A stretch of 64,000 bases of DNA from assembly GCA_022575985.1 (NCBI GenBank), contig JAKSXM010000007.1:29824501-29888500 (forward strand). Direction: 5' to 3'. This document shows, in pieces, positions 42,800-52,979 of this stretch. The notes beneath the pieces were generated by a model. It was not told the DNA's origin. It saw nothing but the letters and a program-made list of their open reading frames with translations, and did not search any database. Within the stretch, counting starts at the first letter, position 1; every line of letters begins with the position of its first letter. Both the position numbers and the translations under genes were made by a program. This DNA is from Anagrus nilaparvatae (taxonomy: Eukaryota; Arthropoda; Insecta; Hymenoptera; Mymaridae).

Positions 42800-44052
42800 G
42801 CTCATTGTTTGAGGAACCTTAGTGCCAGCTAGTTGGCACGGTATTTTTTATCTCCTGGACCCGGTGGTCCAACCAATGAAAAATATATATTTTGAAAATA
42901 AGCATTTATTACATCAGATTCATAATTTTTATTTTATTTTAAAAATGACTTATATGTATATGGGTCTAACAAGGTTTTCTATGGAATGATTTAATCTTTT
43001 TCAATATAACTGTTAATAAAATATATTCATATTTTTTTATATGCAATAAACGCGTAGTCTAGTTATTATAAAAAGTTTTTGGAAATTCATGATAATTTTT
43101 AGAAAATTAGTTATTAAGTACATGATTGCTTTTGGAATTGTTAGAAAAAACTTTTTATTAAATTGATTTACATGATTTTTAACATTTTTAAGCACAAATT
43201 ATTGCTATGTAAATAATTTTTTTGATTTACAATGATTTTAGCGGATTGTTAGATCTAATCTATTTAACTTATTCTTCGGACTATCGGGTCCAGAAGGTAA
43301 AAAATATTTTAATGTAATTATTATATGCAATTGGCAGTAAATATAATATACAAAGCTATAAAGCAATATTGTGCATTATTTTTTACTGTGTACAAAATTT
43401 AAAAATAAAAGCAGCTATTTTTCTACCTTTATTATAGATGGTAAAATATAATGCTTTTTTTTATTTTACTGAATAAATTTAAAATTAAAAGTTAGTGTTT
43501 TGGGGGCCCTATAATTTTGTTGAAGAACAGTTTAAGGTTTCTTCAGTGTCAAATGTTTAAGTAATATAATTTGTGGAACATGAATAAGATTAGTATGCGT
43601 TATTTTCATTTTTTTTCATAAAATATGAGCATTTGAGTGGGTATTTGTAATAGAATTTAGGAATAATATACATAGAGAGCACAAGAAATTATCTATATGC
43701 CATATTACAAATACCCGCTCATATTTGGAAAGAAAAATTTGCAAACTTTGTTGGTGAAACAGGAATCTTTTTTCTTGGGAAAAAAGCTAATTTCAAACCA
43801 TTTTCTGAATTAAAAGTCAAATATTTATAATGTATTATTGCTAAAATTTCACAAAATCAAGAGTTTAAATTTCTAAATACTAATTAGACTAACTCTAGCA
43901 TTCAACAGTGCTTGCCATCCGATTCTTAACTTTTTCAGTTTAGGGTAAATATATCACTATTTATGACAAATAATTAAAATTTAATATTTATTAATTAAAA
44001 ATGTATTTTTCAATATAAAAATATAAAATATATATTTAATAAAAATGCTTAC
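42800..44052. other. Start of PIGT intron 1, AT-rich
   Basis: It contains an imperfect inverted pair: CTAGTTGGCACGGTATTTTTTATCTCCTGGACCC at 42830-42863 against GGGTCCAGAAGGTAAAAAATAT near 43290. There is a second pair, AAATACCC(A/G)CTCA at 43640 / 43710. No genes. Confidence 0.45.
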
Positions 44053-44230
44053 AATTATTGATTGATGCATCATATAATGTTGTAAATTGAAAATAAGCAT
44101 AGACATTTCCATTTAATAAGGGCTTTAACATTAACTCTTCACTGAATCGGTCATTATCACTATAAGATAAAACTAAAGAAAACATGAGACTCAATAACAG
44201 AGGAATTTGAGTACATTTTGTTTTTTGCAT
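44053..44230 (-). CDS. PIGT: PIGT coding exon 1: signal peptide and lumenal start
   Basis: This exon has 59 codons plus one base. The Met at 44230 is preceded in frame by TAA, which fixes the start. A hydrophobic stretch I-P-L-L-L-S-L-M-F-S-L-V-L-S (residues 9-22) is a signal peptide for ER entry. Then S-E-E-L-M-L-K-P-L, G-N-V-Y-A-Y-F-Q-F-T-T match the conserved start of mature PIG-T (E-E-L...P-L...F-Q-F). The donor is GTAAGC. The T left over joins TG of exon 2 to give Leu, placing N-H-S-H-F-F-P exactly where the family has the F-P motif. The following intron is 37.8 kb, the oddest aspect of the gene. Confidence 0.88.
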
Positions 44231-45584
44231 AGCTTTATTTTAAATGTGTGTCAATAGCATAAATGTTTTAAATTAAATAAGCGCTTTTTATTTTCTGTAA
44301 CCTGAAAATATTGAAAAATTTTTCTTTTTAAAATTTGCTTTAAAATATTTAAAAATTTGAAAAATATTTAACAAGTAAATTGAATACAACAAATTTTTGC
44401 ATGAAAATTATTCAAAAAATTTTGTAAGGTTATATATATATACACATGTAAATTAGGGTACTGATCAGTCATGGAATCCTAGGGGGAAATTTATATTGTT
44501 TTATTAATGCGTTGAAATAATGTAAATTTGTCACTAGGATTTCATGCCTAAGTGTTATTAGAAAAATGTATAGAATTTTCCCACTAGGATTCCAACACTG
44601 ATACTGATTGATGCTTTAAAAGAACACTAACCCAGGGAACACAACGTGTCCGCGACGCATCTTTAAGATGTGTTTTTTCTTTTTTCTTTCTTAACTTACG
44701 TACACTAGTGGAAAAAAAGAGTATGAAAAAGAAATTTTTTAGCAGTAAGAATTAGTGAAAATTAATAAATACTCCAGTCAAAATGCGGTAAATAGCCTGA
44801 AATAAACAAACTGGTTGAGAAAAGGTCTTGTATTAGTTTTATGGGTTGCTTCGTCATCTGAATCTGGGTTGCGAAGTGTCTAAGAAGTAGCGGAAAGCAG
44901 GGTATTACCCTTAAATAAGCAAAAATTACCCCTGTTTTAGGATTTTATTCCAATTTTTTTAATTTTTAGCTATAAAAATTATAAGAAAAGAGAAAATTTA
45001 TTCAAATTTCCCCTTAAAATCTCGTCCTACCATTACTTATATAAAATTCCTACAGGAAAACCTGGAAAATTTAATAATTTATTTTCTCAAAGCTGTAACT
45101 GCTAAAAAAGTACACTCTTATTTTTTCTCTTGAAAATTTAGGAAAACCTTGGTTTTTGCATATATTTTTTTTCAGTTATATTCGGGGTCTTAAATGACTG
45201 ATCATTTTTAGTTTGATATGGCATTCGATAATATTTGCAAAAAATAAGTATTCCTAAATATTCAAGAGACAAATTAAGAATATATTTTTCTAAAGCTTTT
45301 GGAAAATAACATTCTAAAAATCCAATTTTCCAGCTTTTCTTGTAAGAATTTCCCAAAACTAATGGCAGGATGAACGATAAGGTACCCAAAAATTTTTATT
45401 TTTTTGGCTTTTCATTTTAATGCAATTTTTTTATAAAATGGCCTTTTTGATAAGATTTAGACCTTAGAGCGAAAATTGACCTTATATGGGAAAAGCCGTC
45501 TGATTCTTAAGAAAATGATTATTGAGCTAGATTTTAACATGGAACATATTTATAGGAGGGGGTACTTCAGTACTTGAAAATTAA
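44231..45584. other. PIGT 5' flank and repeat-end fragments
   Basis: The PIGT promoter and 5' UTR should lie just right of 44230, but the DNA is AT-rich and I see no clear TATA or initiator. At 44634-44672 is CAGGGAACACAACGTGTCCG, the inverse counterpart of the segment at 55205-55244. At 44771 is a MITE end ACTCCAGTCAAAATGCGG. The minus frame at 45138-45389 has no recognised domain. Confidence 0.4.
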
Positions 45585-45853
45585 GGGTAGGGGGGCAAAT
45601 TTGTTCGGTTTAAGGAGGGGCCCGAGACTTATTACGATAATTTCAATTTAGGGACTCTAAAAATCTGGGCTTAGGAACTTTGAATAATACAAGTTTATAG
45701 ACTTAGAATAATATCGATTTATGGACTTAGAATAATTCAGGTTAAGGGACTTGGAATAATTTTAACTTAGTGACTTGAAAAAATTCGGGTTTAGGGAAAT
45801 AGAATAATTTTGATTTAGGGACCTAGAATAATACGCATTTAGGGAATCAGAAT
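45585..45853. repeat. Minisatellite with about 36-bp unit
   Basis: Repeats of the form TTTAGGGACTTAGAATAATTC with variation occur about eight times. The array stops at the LTR element and resumes briefly at 49120-49140 (GAATAGTTTGGGTTTAG), so the LTR element inserted inside it. Confidence 0.8.
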
Positions 45854-46193
45854 TGTTAGAGTGAGAAAGGAGAGGGATTTCGACACACAGTCACAGGTTA
45901 AAATAAATAGCTGAGAGTATTTATTTAAATTGAAAATTAAAGTAATTAATTGTTTATTAATTAAAAATATAAATTATAATTAAAGTTACAGATTTGAATT
46001 AAAAAACTAAACTCGCACTCCCTCTCTCGTCACTCTCATACGTCTTTACTTCGCGACCGCTCGCAGTAATCTGTTCGTTTCTTCTCGCGCTCTTCCTTTC
46101 CTTCCCGCACGCATACACGCATACTAACATATCATAAGTGGTTACAGTAGTCATAACATTACATTACTAAGAATAGTATATATATTTATAACA
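45854..46193 (-). repeat. 3' LTR (340 bp)
   Basis: TGTTAGAGTGAG...TTATAACA on the plus strand, with the same sequence as 48780-49119. It contains a GC-richer patch CTCGCACTCCCTCTCTCGTC. Confidence 0.95.
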
Positions 46194-46286
46194 TTCGGCC
46201 ATTCTACGCTAAGATTGTCCTCAATCGCATGTAAAATACCTAAAAAAAAACAATTTTTTTTTATAAACATATATACCTAATTAAAC

Positions 46287-48590
46287 CTAATCTTCCAAAG
46301 ATTCAGGCTTTTTTCTTACTCGCTTAGGATTAATAATTTCACAATTATACAATGTCTCATTTTCTACTACTTTTTCCTTTTTCCAATCACCTATTTCTTT
46401 GTAATCACTATTTTTCATTAAAAACTTAACTTTATAAGATTTGCGACTTTTCGGTTTCTTACCAGGTTTTAATTTTAAATCATTAACAATATCATTTATA
46501 ACATCTTTTTCACTAAATTTATTACTAACATTTTGTTTTCCTAACCAATTAACATCATTCATTTCAAAATTTTTACTAACATCTTGTTTTCCTAACAAAA
46601 TAACATCGTTCATTTCAAAATTACTACTAACATCTTGTTTCTGTAATAAAATAACATCATTTTCAAAACACTCTTTACCGACGATTTCACCGATTTTACA
46701 TTCAAAAGGTTTTTCGCCGCTGTTACTAAAAGGCAAAACACAATTTTTATCGTTAACTTCAACATCAATAAAATTCATACTACTTTCTTGTAACATGCAA
46801 TTTTCATTCACAATAATTTGATCATCATTCCCTATAAAATTTGGTACATATTTGTCTGAAATAGTTTCAGAAAAAGTTAAAGAATTCCCTACTTTTGTAT
46901 AAACAATATGCGATAAGTCTGTAAAATTACGGCCTATAATTACATCATATTTTTGTGCAGTATCTGGCACTATTCTAAATAACACGTCGTCTGCTTTCGC
47001 GCCATCAACAATAACACTCTCTTTTATTGCCCCATATGAATTTACTATGCTACCGCCAAAACCCTTTAAATTACTTTTAACTTGATTAATAACATAATTT
47101 TCACGTATTGCTGTCGACGCAGTTATCGTACAATCTGAACTACCCATATCAATAAATGCAAAAATTTTAATATTACCGATCAAAACATCTTTTAAGTATT
47201 TATCTTTAACACTCATACTCGAATCAATCATACATACTTCATTACATTTTTCACTACTATTATTTTTACAGTCTTTTGATAAGTGACCTATTTCTTTGCA
47301 CGTGTAGCAACGAATTTCTTTTGGAAGAGGACAATCTCTTACAAAATGATTTTGATCTCCGCAACGATGACAATTTTGCTCCGATTTTTGTTGTCTGCTA
47401 CTATTTATAACTTCTTCTTCATTTTGTGTTTTTAGATTCATATTTGTAGAATTGTTCGTCTTTACCGACTGGTTTGACTTAAAACTACTTTTACTATCCA
47501 TAGGTGTCGCAACGCTTTCTTTCCGCTTCAAAAAACGCTCGCGCCTTTCACGATGAAAATCATCTTGTTCTCTGATGTCCCATAATAAATTGTCTAAATT
47601 CTCATAGTCTTTTGACATCACTATAGAGCTTATGTCTCTTGATGATAAGCCTATAGCTACTTGAACTTTTGTTTCCTTATCACTTAATTTTAACGCTTGA
47701 CACAACCGCACTTTATCAAAATAATAATCAGTTAAAGATTCATTGTCATTTTGAACTCTTTGGTTCATTTCCTTCCACCGTTCCGTCTGACTTTTTTCTT
47801 TAATAAAAGAAGAACGAAACTCCGCACAAAATAAGTCCCAATTATTTTTAATTTTATCAGCACGCGACAGATACCAATTTTTCGCACCACGTTGCAGATG
47901 GCTACGTGCTGTTTCTAGCATAATCGCAGGAGTCCATCGATGTAAAACTCCCATCGAATTTATACTGTCCAGCCAGATTTTCGCGGAAGCGGAACTTCCG
48001 GCTGCATCGAAAATTTCAATGTTCTTTGAAAGATCCGGTAATACGTTATAATGAACAGTCTCAATTTTTCTTTCACTATTATTACCTACACCCGCGTTTT
48101 TCAATAAATTTTCCATGCCTTGTAATAATTTCGCTACTATATCGTCCGCACTAAAACCATTTGTGTTTCCTGCCGACTCTTCAATATTCTTAGAATTTTG
48201 TCTATTTTTTTCTTCATTTATTTTGATTTCCAATGATTCTATATGTTTTCTTTCGGCTTCTAGAGCTGATCTAGATTTGTATTCCGCAGCATCAAGGTCG
48301 TTTACTTGTTTTTGCAAATTTTTTCTTTCTTGATCAGTTGAAGGATCATCCATCAAGTTATTTTCTTTTACCACAAGCAATGCTCGTGTCTTAGAATATT
48401 CTTCCCGCCACGTTTCGTGTTTAACTTTTAAATTGTCGTAATTCTTACGAGCCTCCAGCAATTTTTCTAACAAATCTACTTCTAAACTTTTAGTACTTGT
48501 CATTTTAAGTTCAGATTTTTGCCTTCTTGTCAGAACACCTGTTTCCCAAAATTTCTTTTCAAATGTTTCAAAGTCCAAAATTTCTGTCAT
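46287..48590 (-). CDS. Gag-protease polyprotein with Pol-like tail, 767 aa
   Basis: The ORF is intact. Residues 30-130 are coiled-coil-like (Lys/Glu-rich). About 180-350 is a Ty3/gypsy-type Gag capsid (I-E-I-F-D, W-L-D-S-I, W-Y-L-S, F-R-S-S-F, R-V-Q-N-D-N-E-S-L-T-D-Y). Two CCHC knuckles lie at 407-420 and 428-441. A retropepsin-like domain starts near 465: F-A-F-I-D-M-G-S-S has Met where D-T/S-G is expected, and Y-D-V-I-I-G-R-N-F at 548-556 is the second protease motif. Residues 645-695 hold three imperfect repeats of N-D-V-I-L-L-G-K-Q-D-V-S. The last 45 residues (G-D-W-K-K-E-K...R-V-R-K-K-P-E-S-L-E-D) resemble a Pol/integrase tail. This suggests an in-frame loss of RT to integrase. Confidence 0.9.
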   Translation of the reverse strand: MTEILDFETFEKKFWETGVLTRRQKSELKMTSTKSLEVDLLEKLLEARKNYDNLKVKHETWREEYSKTRALLVVKENNLMDDPSTDQERKNLQKQVNDLDAAEYKSRSALEAERKHIESLEIKINEEKNRQNSKNIEESAGNTNGFSADDIVAKLLQGMENLLKNAGVGNNSERKIETVHYNVLPDLSKNIEIFDAAGSSASAKIWLDSINSMGVLHRWTPAIMLETARSHLQRGAKNWYLSRADKIKNNWDLFCAEFRSSFIKEKSQTERWKEMNQRVQNDNESLTDYYFDKVRLCQALKLSDKETKVQVAIGLSSRDISSIVMSKDYENLDNLLWDIREQDDFHRERRERFLKRKESVATPMDSKSSFKSNQSVKTNNSTNMNLKTQNEEEVINSSRQQKSEQNCHRCGDQNHFVRDCPLPKEIRCYTCKEIGHLSKDCKNNSSEKCNEVCMIDSSMSVKDKYLKDVLIGNIKIFAFIDMGSSDCTITASTAIRENYVINQVKSNLKGFGGSIVNSYGAIKESVIVDGAKADDVLFRIVPDTAQKYDVIIGRNFTDLSHIVYTKVGNSLTFSETISDKYVPNFIGNDDQIIVNENCMLQESSMNFIDVEVNDKNCVLPFSNSGEKPFECKIGEIVGKECFENDVILLQKQDVSSNFEMNDVILLGKQDVSKNFEMNDVNWLGKQNVSNKFSEKDVINDIVNDLKLKPGKKPKSRKSYKVKFLMKNSDYKEIGDWKKEKVVENETLYNCEIINPKRVRKKPESLED

Positions 48591-48779
48591 TAATTTTTTT
48601 TAAAAATATCAAAAAAAATGCCGTTAAGCTTCAACAAGCACGCACATTTTTTCTAAACACAACTTATGCAAATTAAAAAAAATTCAGAAAAATTTCACTT
48701 TTTTTATTTCGCTACGAAAGCCAACCACTTGAAAAAAAAAAATTCGCGGAAAAAAAATTTCGTTATCCCACTTCTGAAT

Positions 48780-49119
48780 TGTTAGAGTGAGAAAGGAGAG
48801 GGATTTCGACACACAGTCACAGGTTAAAATAAATAGCTGAGAGTATTTATTTAAATTGAAAATTAAAGTAATTAATTGTTTATTAATTAAAAATATAAAT
48901 TATAATTAAAGTTACAGATTTGAATTAAAAAACTAAACTCGCACTCCCTCTCTCGTCACTCTCATACGTCTTTACTTCGCGACCGCTCGCAGTAATCTGT
49001 TCGTTTCTTCTCGCGCTCTTCCTTTCCTTCCCGCACGCATACACGCATACTAACATATCATAAGTGGTTACAGTAGTCATAACATTACATTACTAAGAAT
49101 AGTATATATATTTATAACA
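48780..49119 (-). repeat. 5' LTR (340 bp)
   Basis: The same sequence as 45854-46193 as far as can be read, followed outward by GAAT. In the element's orientation it is the promoter LTR. Confidence 0.95.
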
Positions 49120-50363
49120 GAATAGTTTGGGTTTAGAATCTTAACACATAATAAGGTGATAATTATAAACTATAAAATTAGAAAATTGTATTCTAACGTT
49201 GCATAACATTTGCATTATACCTAGTCCTCAGCTAGAAGTAAACATGATCCATGCATTTAGGTTGTATTTACCCAAACCGGTTATAAATTTTTTTATATAA
49301 CTGGGTTCAGGGTGTCCACCGGCAACTCCGCTGGTACAAATCTGCCCTCAGGGTGAAAATTATACCCATATGGACATTCTGCCGGGTCTTTGAAAAACCA
49401 ATTTCTGTGGCTTGGACTAGATTTTTTATATGATGATGGGTTTAGGGGGGGGGGCGACAACTCTATGGCTAAAATTTCGCTCTTTGTGCAAATCTGTCTA
49501 ATAATTAAAAAAAATTATTTTTGAGGCATTTGCTGAATTTCGTATGTGATAATGGGTTCAGGAGGGCCCACGGCAACTCCCGGGATAAGAATCAGCCGTC
49601 AGAAAATTGCTCGCATATGGGCATACCTGTCTAATCATTAAAAAAATGATTTAGCAAAAGCCTCAAAAGATCGGGCAAATTTGCCGATGAGGGGAAATTT
49701 TCGCTGTGGAGTTGCCCTTAGCCTCCCTGGACCCATTATCGTATGAAAATTCCAGCACAAAGCCTTAAAAATCAATTTAATAAATCAATTAAAAAAATAA
49801 TGCCTTATATTTCCGGTTGCAGCAAGCGGCTTTTTTTCCAGTTTAGAACCTTGAATAAATATTTTCTTGTTAGTGTCCAGAAAGTGCGTGTTTTCTAGCC
49901 GCTTCGCTATTCGAAAAAACGCATTTTCTCGACACTGAGCAAGAAAAATTATGTTTTGTCCTTGGCCACAAAAAAGGGATGCCCCAAATCGCAGTTTACC
50001 ATCCTCGGCTTCGCCTCAGACGGTAATTTACGTGCGATTTGGGCCATTTTTTACTTTTGTGGCCATGGGTAAAAATATACTATTTATGTAGCCTACAGGT
50101 TTGAAGGAATTTGGCGAAAATCAACCAATATGATAAAAACTGAGGTGTCGCATGAAAGTGCTTTCTTGAAGGCCACTCATTTTATTAGTATAATCGCATC
50201 AAGACATAAATGTATTAATTTTTTAATAAAAAAATAAAAAAATAAAAAAACAGTTTTTTTTTCATTAATTTAATTGTACACTTTATTTGACCCGATTCCT
50301 TAATATCTAAAATTTTTTATAATCATAAAAATAATTATTTTATATTTTTAAAAAACTTTAAAA
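49120..50363. other. Unassigned DNA with diverged repeats
   Basis: At 49310-49750 there are diverged repeats around GGGTTTAGGGGG / CACCGGCAACTCC / CGATAATGGGT in both orientations (for example 49551-49566 and 49723-49742). At 49970-50060 there is a palindrome, CCCAAATCGCAGTTTACC...GGTAATTTACGTGCGATTTGGG, related to 39600-39690. No gene. Confidence 0.5.
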
Positions 50364-50983
50364 TTAAGGCACGCTTTCAGAAAATTTTCGATTTTTTTTT
50401 ATTCTTTTATTTTATTTAAAAACTATTTAAGAATATATAAAAAAAATTTTAAATTAAAATTCTAACCCGTTTAGGATATATTAAAGTTTTTGTAAAGGTA
50501 TTCATATACGTAAGTATACTAAAAAAAAACTTTAAACGCGTTTTTCTCGAAAAAACTTTTTTGAATCGGCTTGCACTCTCTTTCAAAAAGTATACATCCG
50601 ATTTAACTAATTTTTTTTTTATTTTGTTAAATAATTAAATACGCAGGGTTTAAACCGACAAAATCAACAACAAAAAATTTTTTTTGGTCTTTTATTTAGC
50701 TTATGAGGTCCAATTTCGTGCCAAAAAAAACGGTTTTTTTTCATTTCACTGGCATTTTTTTTTTTTCAAAAAAATTTTTTTTTTGTCGGTTTAAACCCTT
50801 GGCAAACCAATTCTAAAAACAACCTTTTTTGGTTTTTTTGTCTTAGGCAACCTGGAGTTGAGATATCGTGCAAGCCGCAAAAAACTACCTCAACTTTGGC
50901 GCGCTATATATCCAGACTGATAAATGCAAAAAAAAAAATAATAATAAAATATGTTCTTTCCTAGAACTGAAAGCGTGCCTTAA
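50364..50983. mobile_element. 620-bp TTAA-flanked MITE
   Basis: Starts TTAAGGCACGCTTTCAG and ends CTGAAAGCGTGCCTTAA; TTAA on both sides. A nested inverted pair, AGGGTTTAAACCGACAAAA (about 50646) / TTTTGTCGGTTTAAACCCT (about 50784), surrounds T-rich DNA. Confidence 0.85.
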
Positions 50984-51879
50984 GATACAAAATTTTAAAA
51001 AACTTAAAAAAAATAATAAAAGTAAAAAAAATTACAAGTCCCAAAAAAATTTAAAGTCTTTAATAATAATTATTTTATAGTCAAAACTAATTTTTCCTAA
51101 CTATCAACTTTAATAACTCTTTATGTTGACTTTATTAAGATTAACTTTATTTAAAAAAAAAATAACACGAAACGAAAAATATACGTAAAAAATTTTAGGT
51201 ACGTAAAAATATGGGTGAAATTTTTCACTCGTGGCGTTAAAAAAAAACAAAAAAAAAAAATTCTGTTTTTATATATACATGTGCTATAGAATCTTCCATA
51301 GTATATGCTAGCCCACATTATATTTTTATATTCGTTTTATATTCACCGCGAATGTTCTTGCGAATATACCTGCGAAGGTTCTATAGCATATTCTTGAGAG
51401 TGTACTGTAGCATATGATTTTTTTCACGTGAGTAGTTAAGAAATGGACTTTTTTTTGACGTCATCAAAATTTAAGGGTTTGCAAAATGTTATTCACGAGG
51501 TAGCTGGATTTAAATAACGTAGAAAATCAAATTTTTTTAAAAATGTTACACATTTTTGAAATGATAAAAAACTAATTCATATATATATGTAAAATAACAA
51601 AAAAAGAATGATAAAAAACAGGATAAAAAAGAAATATAAAATAAAAGTATCTGAGTCAGACATATTGTAATACCGCTAGTCCATTATATCCTTATTTCTT
51701 CTTTCGATTGGGGAAGTATCACTTTGGGCACACGTTAAGAAAACTATTATTTTTTTACTTACCTTCTATTTTTACTATTGTTATAAGTTGCATTTATCAA
51801 CAACCATTTTTTTCCAGTTTTTTAACATATTTCTTTATATTAAATCACTGTACACACGAAAACTTATGTGGGTTTAAGG
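50984..51879. other. AT-rich DNA with repeat fragments
   Basis: It contains an imperfect inverted pair around CTATAGAATCTTCCATAGTATATG (51282) and TTCTATAGCATATTC (51380). At 51672-51745 it has a half copy of the palindrome at 25989-26126. No gene. Confidence 0.45.
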
Positions 51880-52440
51880 CTTATGTCGAGAGGCTTAAGT
51901 ATAAGGATGCAAGGCCTGTGGTGTACTTTTTTTTTATATAAGCCTCTTCCTTAGGCTATGTAGGTTTACGGCTTGTGGTGTAATATTTTTAATAAGCCAC
52001 TTTATTAAAATTTCATGGGTGTTCGGGTTACTGAATGGTATTTTTTTATATCTTTTTTAGTAGATTATGTGGGTGGAAGGTTTGACGTGTCATTATTTCA
52101 CTATCAACCATTTCCTTAAGTTATGTGAATGTAAGTCTTAATGCATCTTTTATTTGTTATGGACCACTTCCTTAGGTTATGTAGGTGTAAATCTTGTGGT
52201 ATAATTATTTTATTATAGACCACTTCCTTAGGTTATGTGCGTGTAAGGCTTGTGTATAATTTTTTATTATAAATCACTTCCTTAGGTTACCTGGGTGTAA
52301 GGCTTAACATGTCGTTTTTTTTGTTTTTTATACACCACTTCCTTGAATTATTTGGGTATAAAGCCTGACATGTCATTTTTTATTTTAAAGCACTTCCTTA
52401 GGTTATTTGGGTATAAGGTCTGACGTGTTATTTTTGGACA
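51880..52440. repeat. Minisatellite with about 57-bp unit
   Basis: The phrase CACTTCCTTAGGTTATGTGG with TGTAAGGCTTG recurs at about 52171, 52227, 52281, 52342 and 52397, with older copies to the left. Roughly ten diverged copies. Confidence 0.8.
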
Positions 52441-52799
52441 TACGTCTTGCGTGGATAAAAGTGGGTGGTATTTATGTTTTTTGATCTTCTGAAACTTAAT
52501 CCAGGGTCCAATTTTGCATAAAAATGGCAAATTAATTGTTATGAACAAATTATTGCAAAACTGGCCATAACTTGAGGGCTGAAATTAATAACAATTGATA
52601 AAATTTTAAAAAGCAACCAAAGAAAATTTATGTAATTTGACCTACACAACACGAATTTTCTACTTTTGAAGACCTCAGATTGATTGTTTAAGCAATATTT
52701 AGCATATTATTTGAAATCTTCATTTCAGGCCATATTTTGTAATAATTTGTTAAGATCAAGAAACTAGTAATTTTTTAAGTTTTAGCAATACCCGTACAA

Positions 52800-52900
52800 A
52801 GCCACTGTATACAGTCGTGTATACAGTAACTGTATACAGTCCTGTATACAGCCCAACATACATTTTTTCGCGGAATACAGACACTGTATACAGAAATTTT
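52800..52900. repeat. Short GTATACAG repeats
   Basis: CTGTATACAG and GTATACAGT are repeated about six times in irregular spacing; each contains the palindrome GTATAC. Confidence 0.8.
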
Positions 52901-52979
52901 TTTTTTATTTTTTTAAACAAAACATTAATTAGCACATAAGAAATGGGCCCTACGTATGGTCAGGGGAATTATTTGCTAC

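Larger units (their letters stand above)
6271..44052 (-). other. PIGT intron 1, 37.8 kb, packed with mobile elements
   Basis: It is bounded by the exon 1 donor GTAAGC (GT at 44052-44051) and the exon 2 acceptor TTGTAG. Both exons are in phase across it. No other host exon was recognised inside. Everything described between these points lies in this intron, so on the minus strand all of it must be transcribed and spliced out for PIGT expression. Confidence 0.8.
45854..49119 (-). mobile_element. Gypsy-type LTR element, complete LTRs, no reverse transcriptase
   Basis: Two 340-bp LTRs (45854-46193 and 48780-49119) look identical by eye, begin TG and end CA, and are flanked by the 4-bp duplication GAAT (45850-45853 and 49120-49123). 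The inner part is only 2.6 kb. A PPT-like tract (GAATGGCCGAA on the minus strand, 46194-46204) abuts the 3' LTR. Just inside the 5' LTR is a possible tRNA-primer site (GTGGGATAACG). One ORF fills the inside. It lacks RT, RNase H and integrase, so movement must have used enzymes of another copy. Confidence 0.95.
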
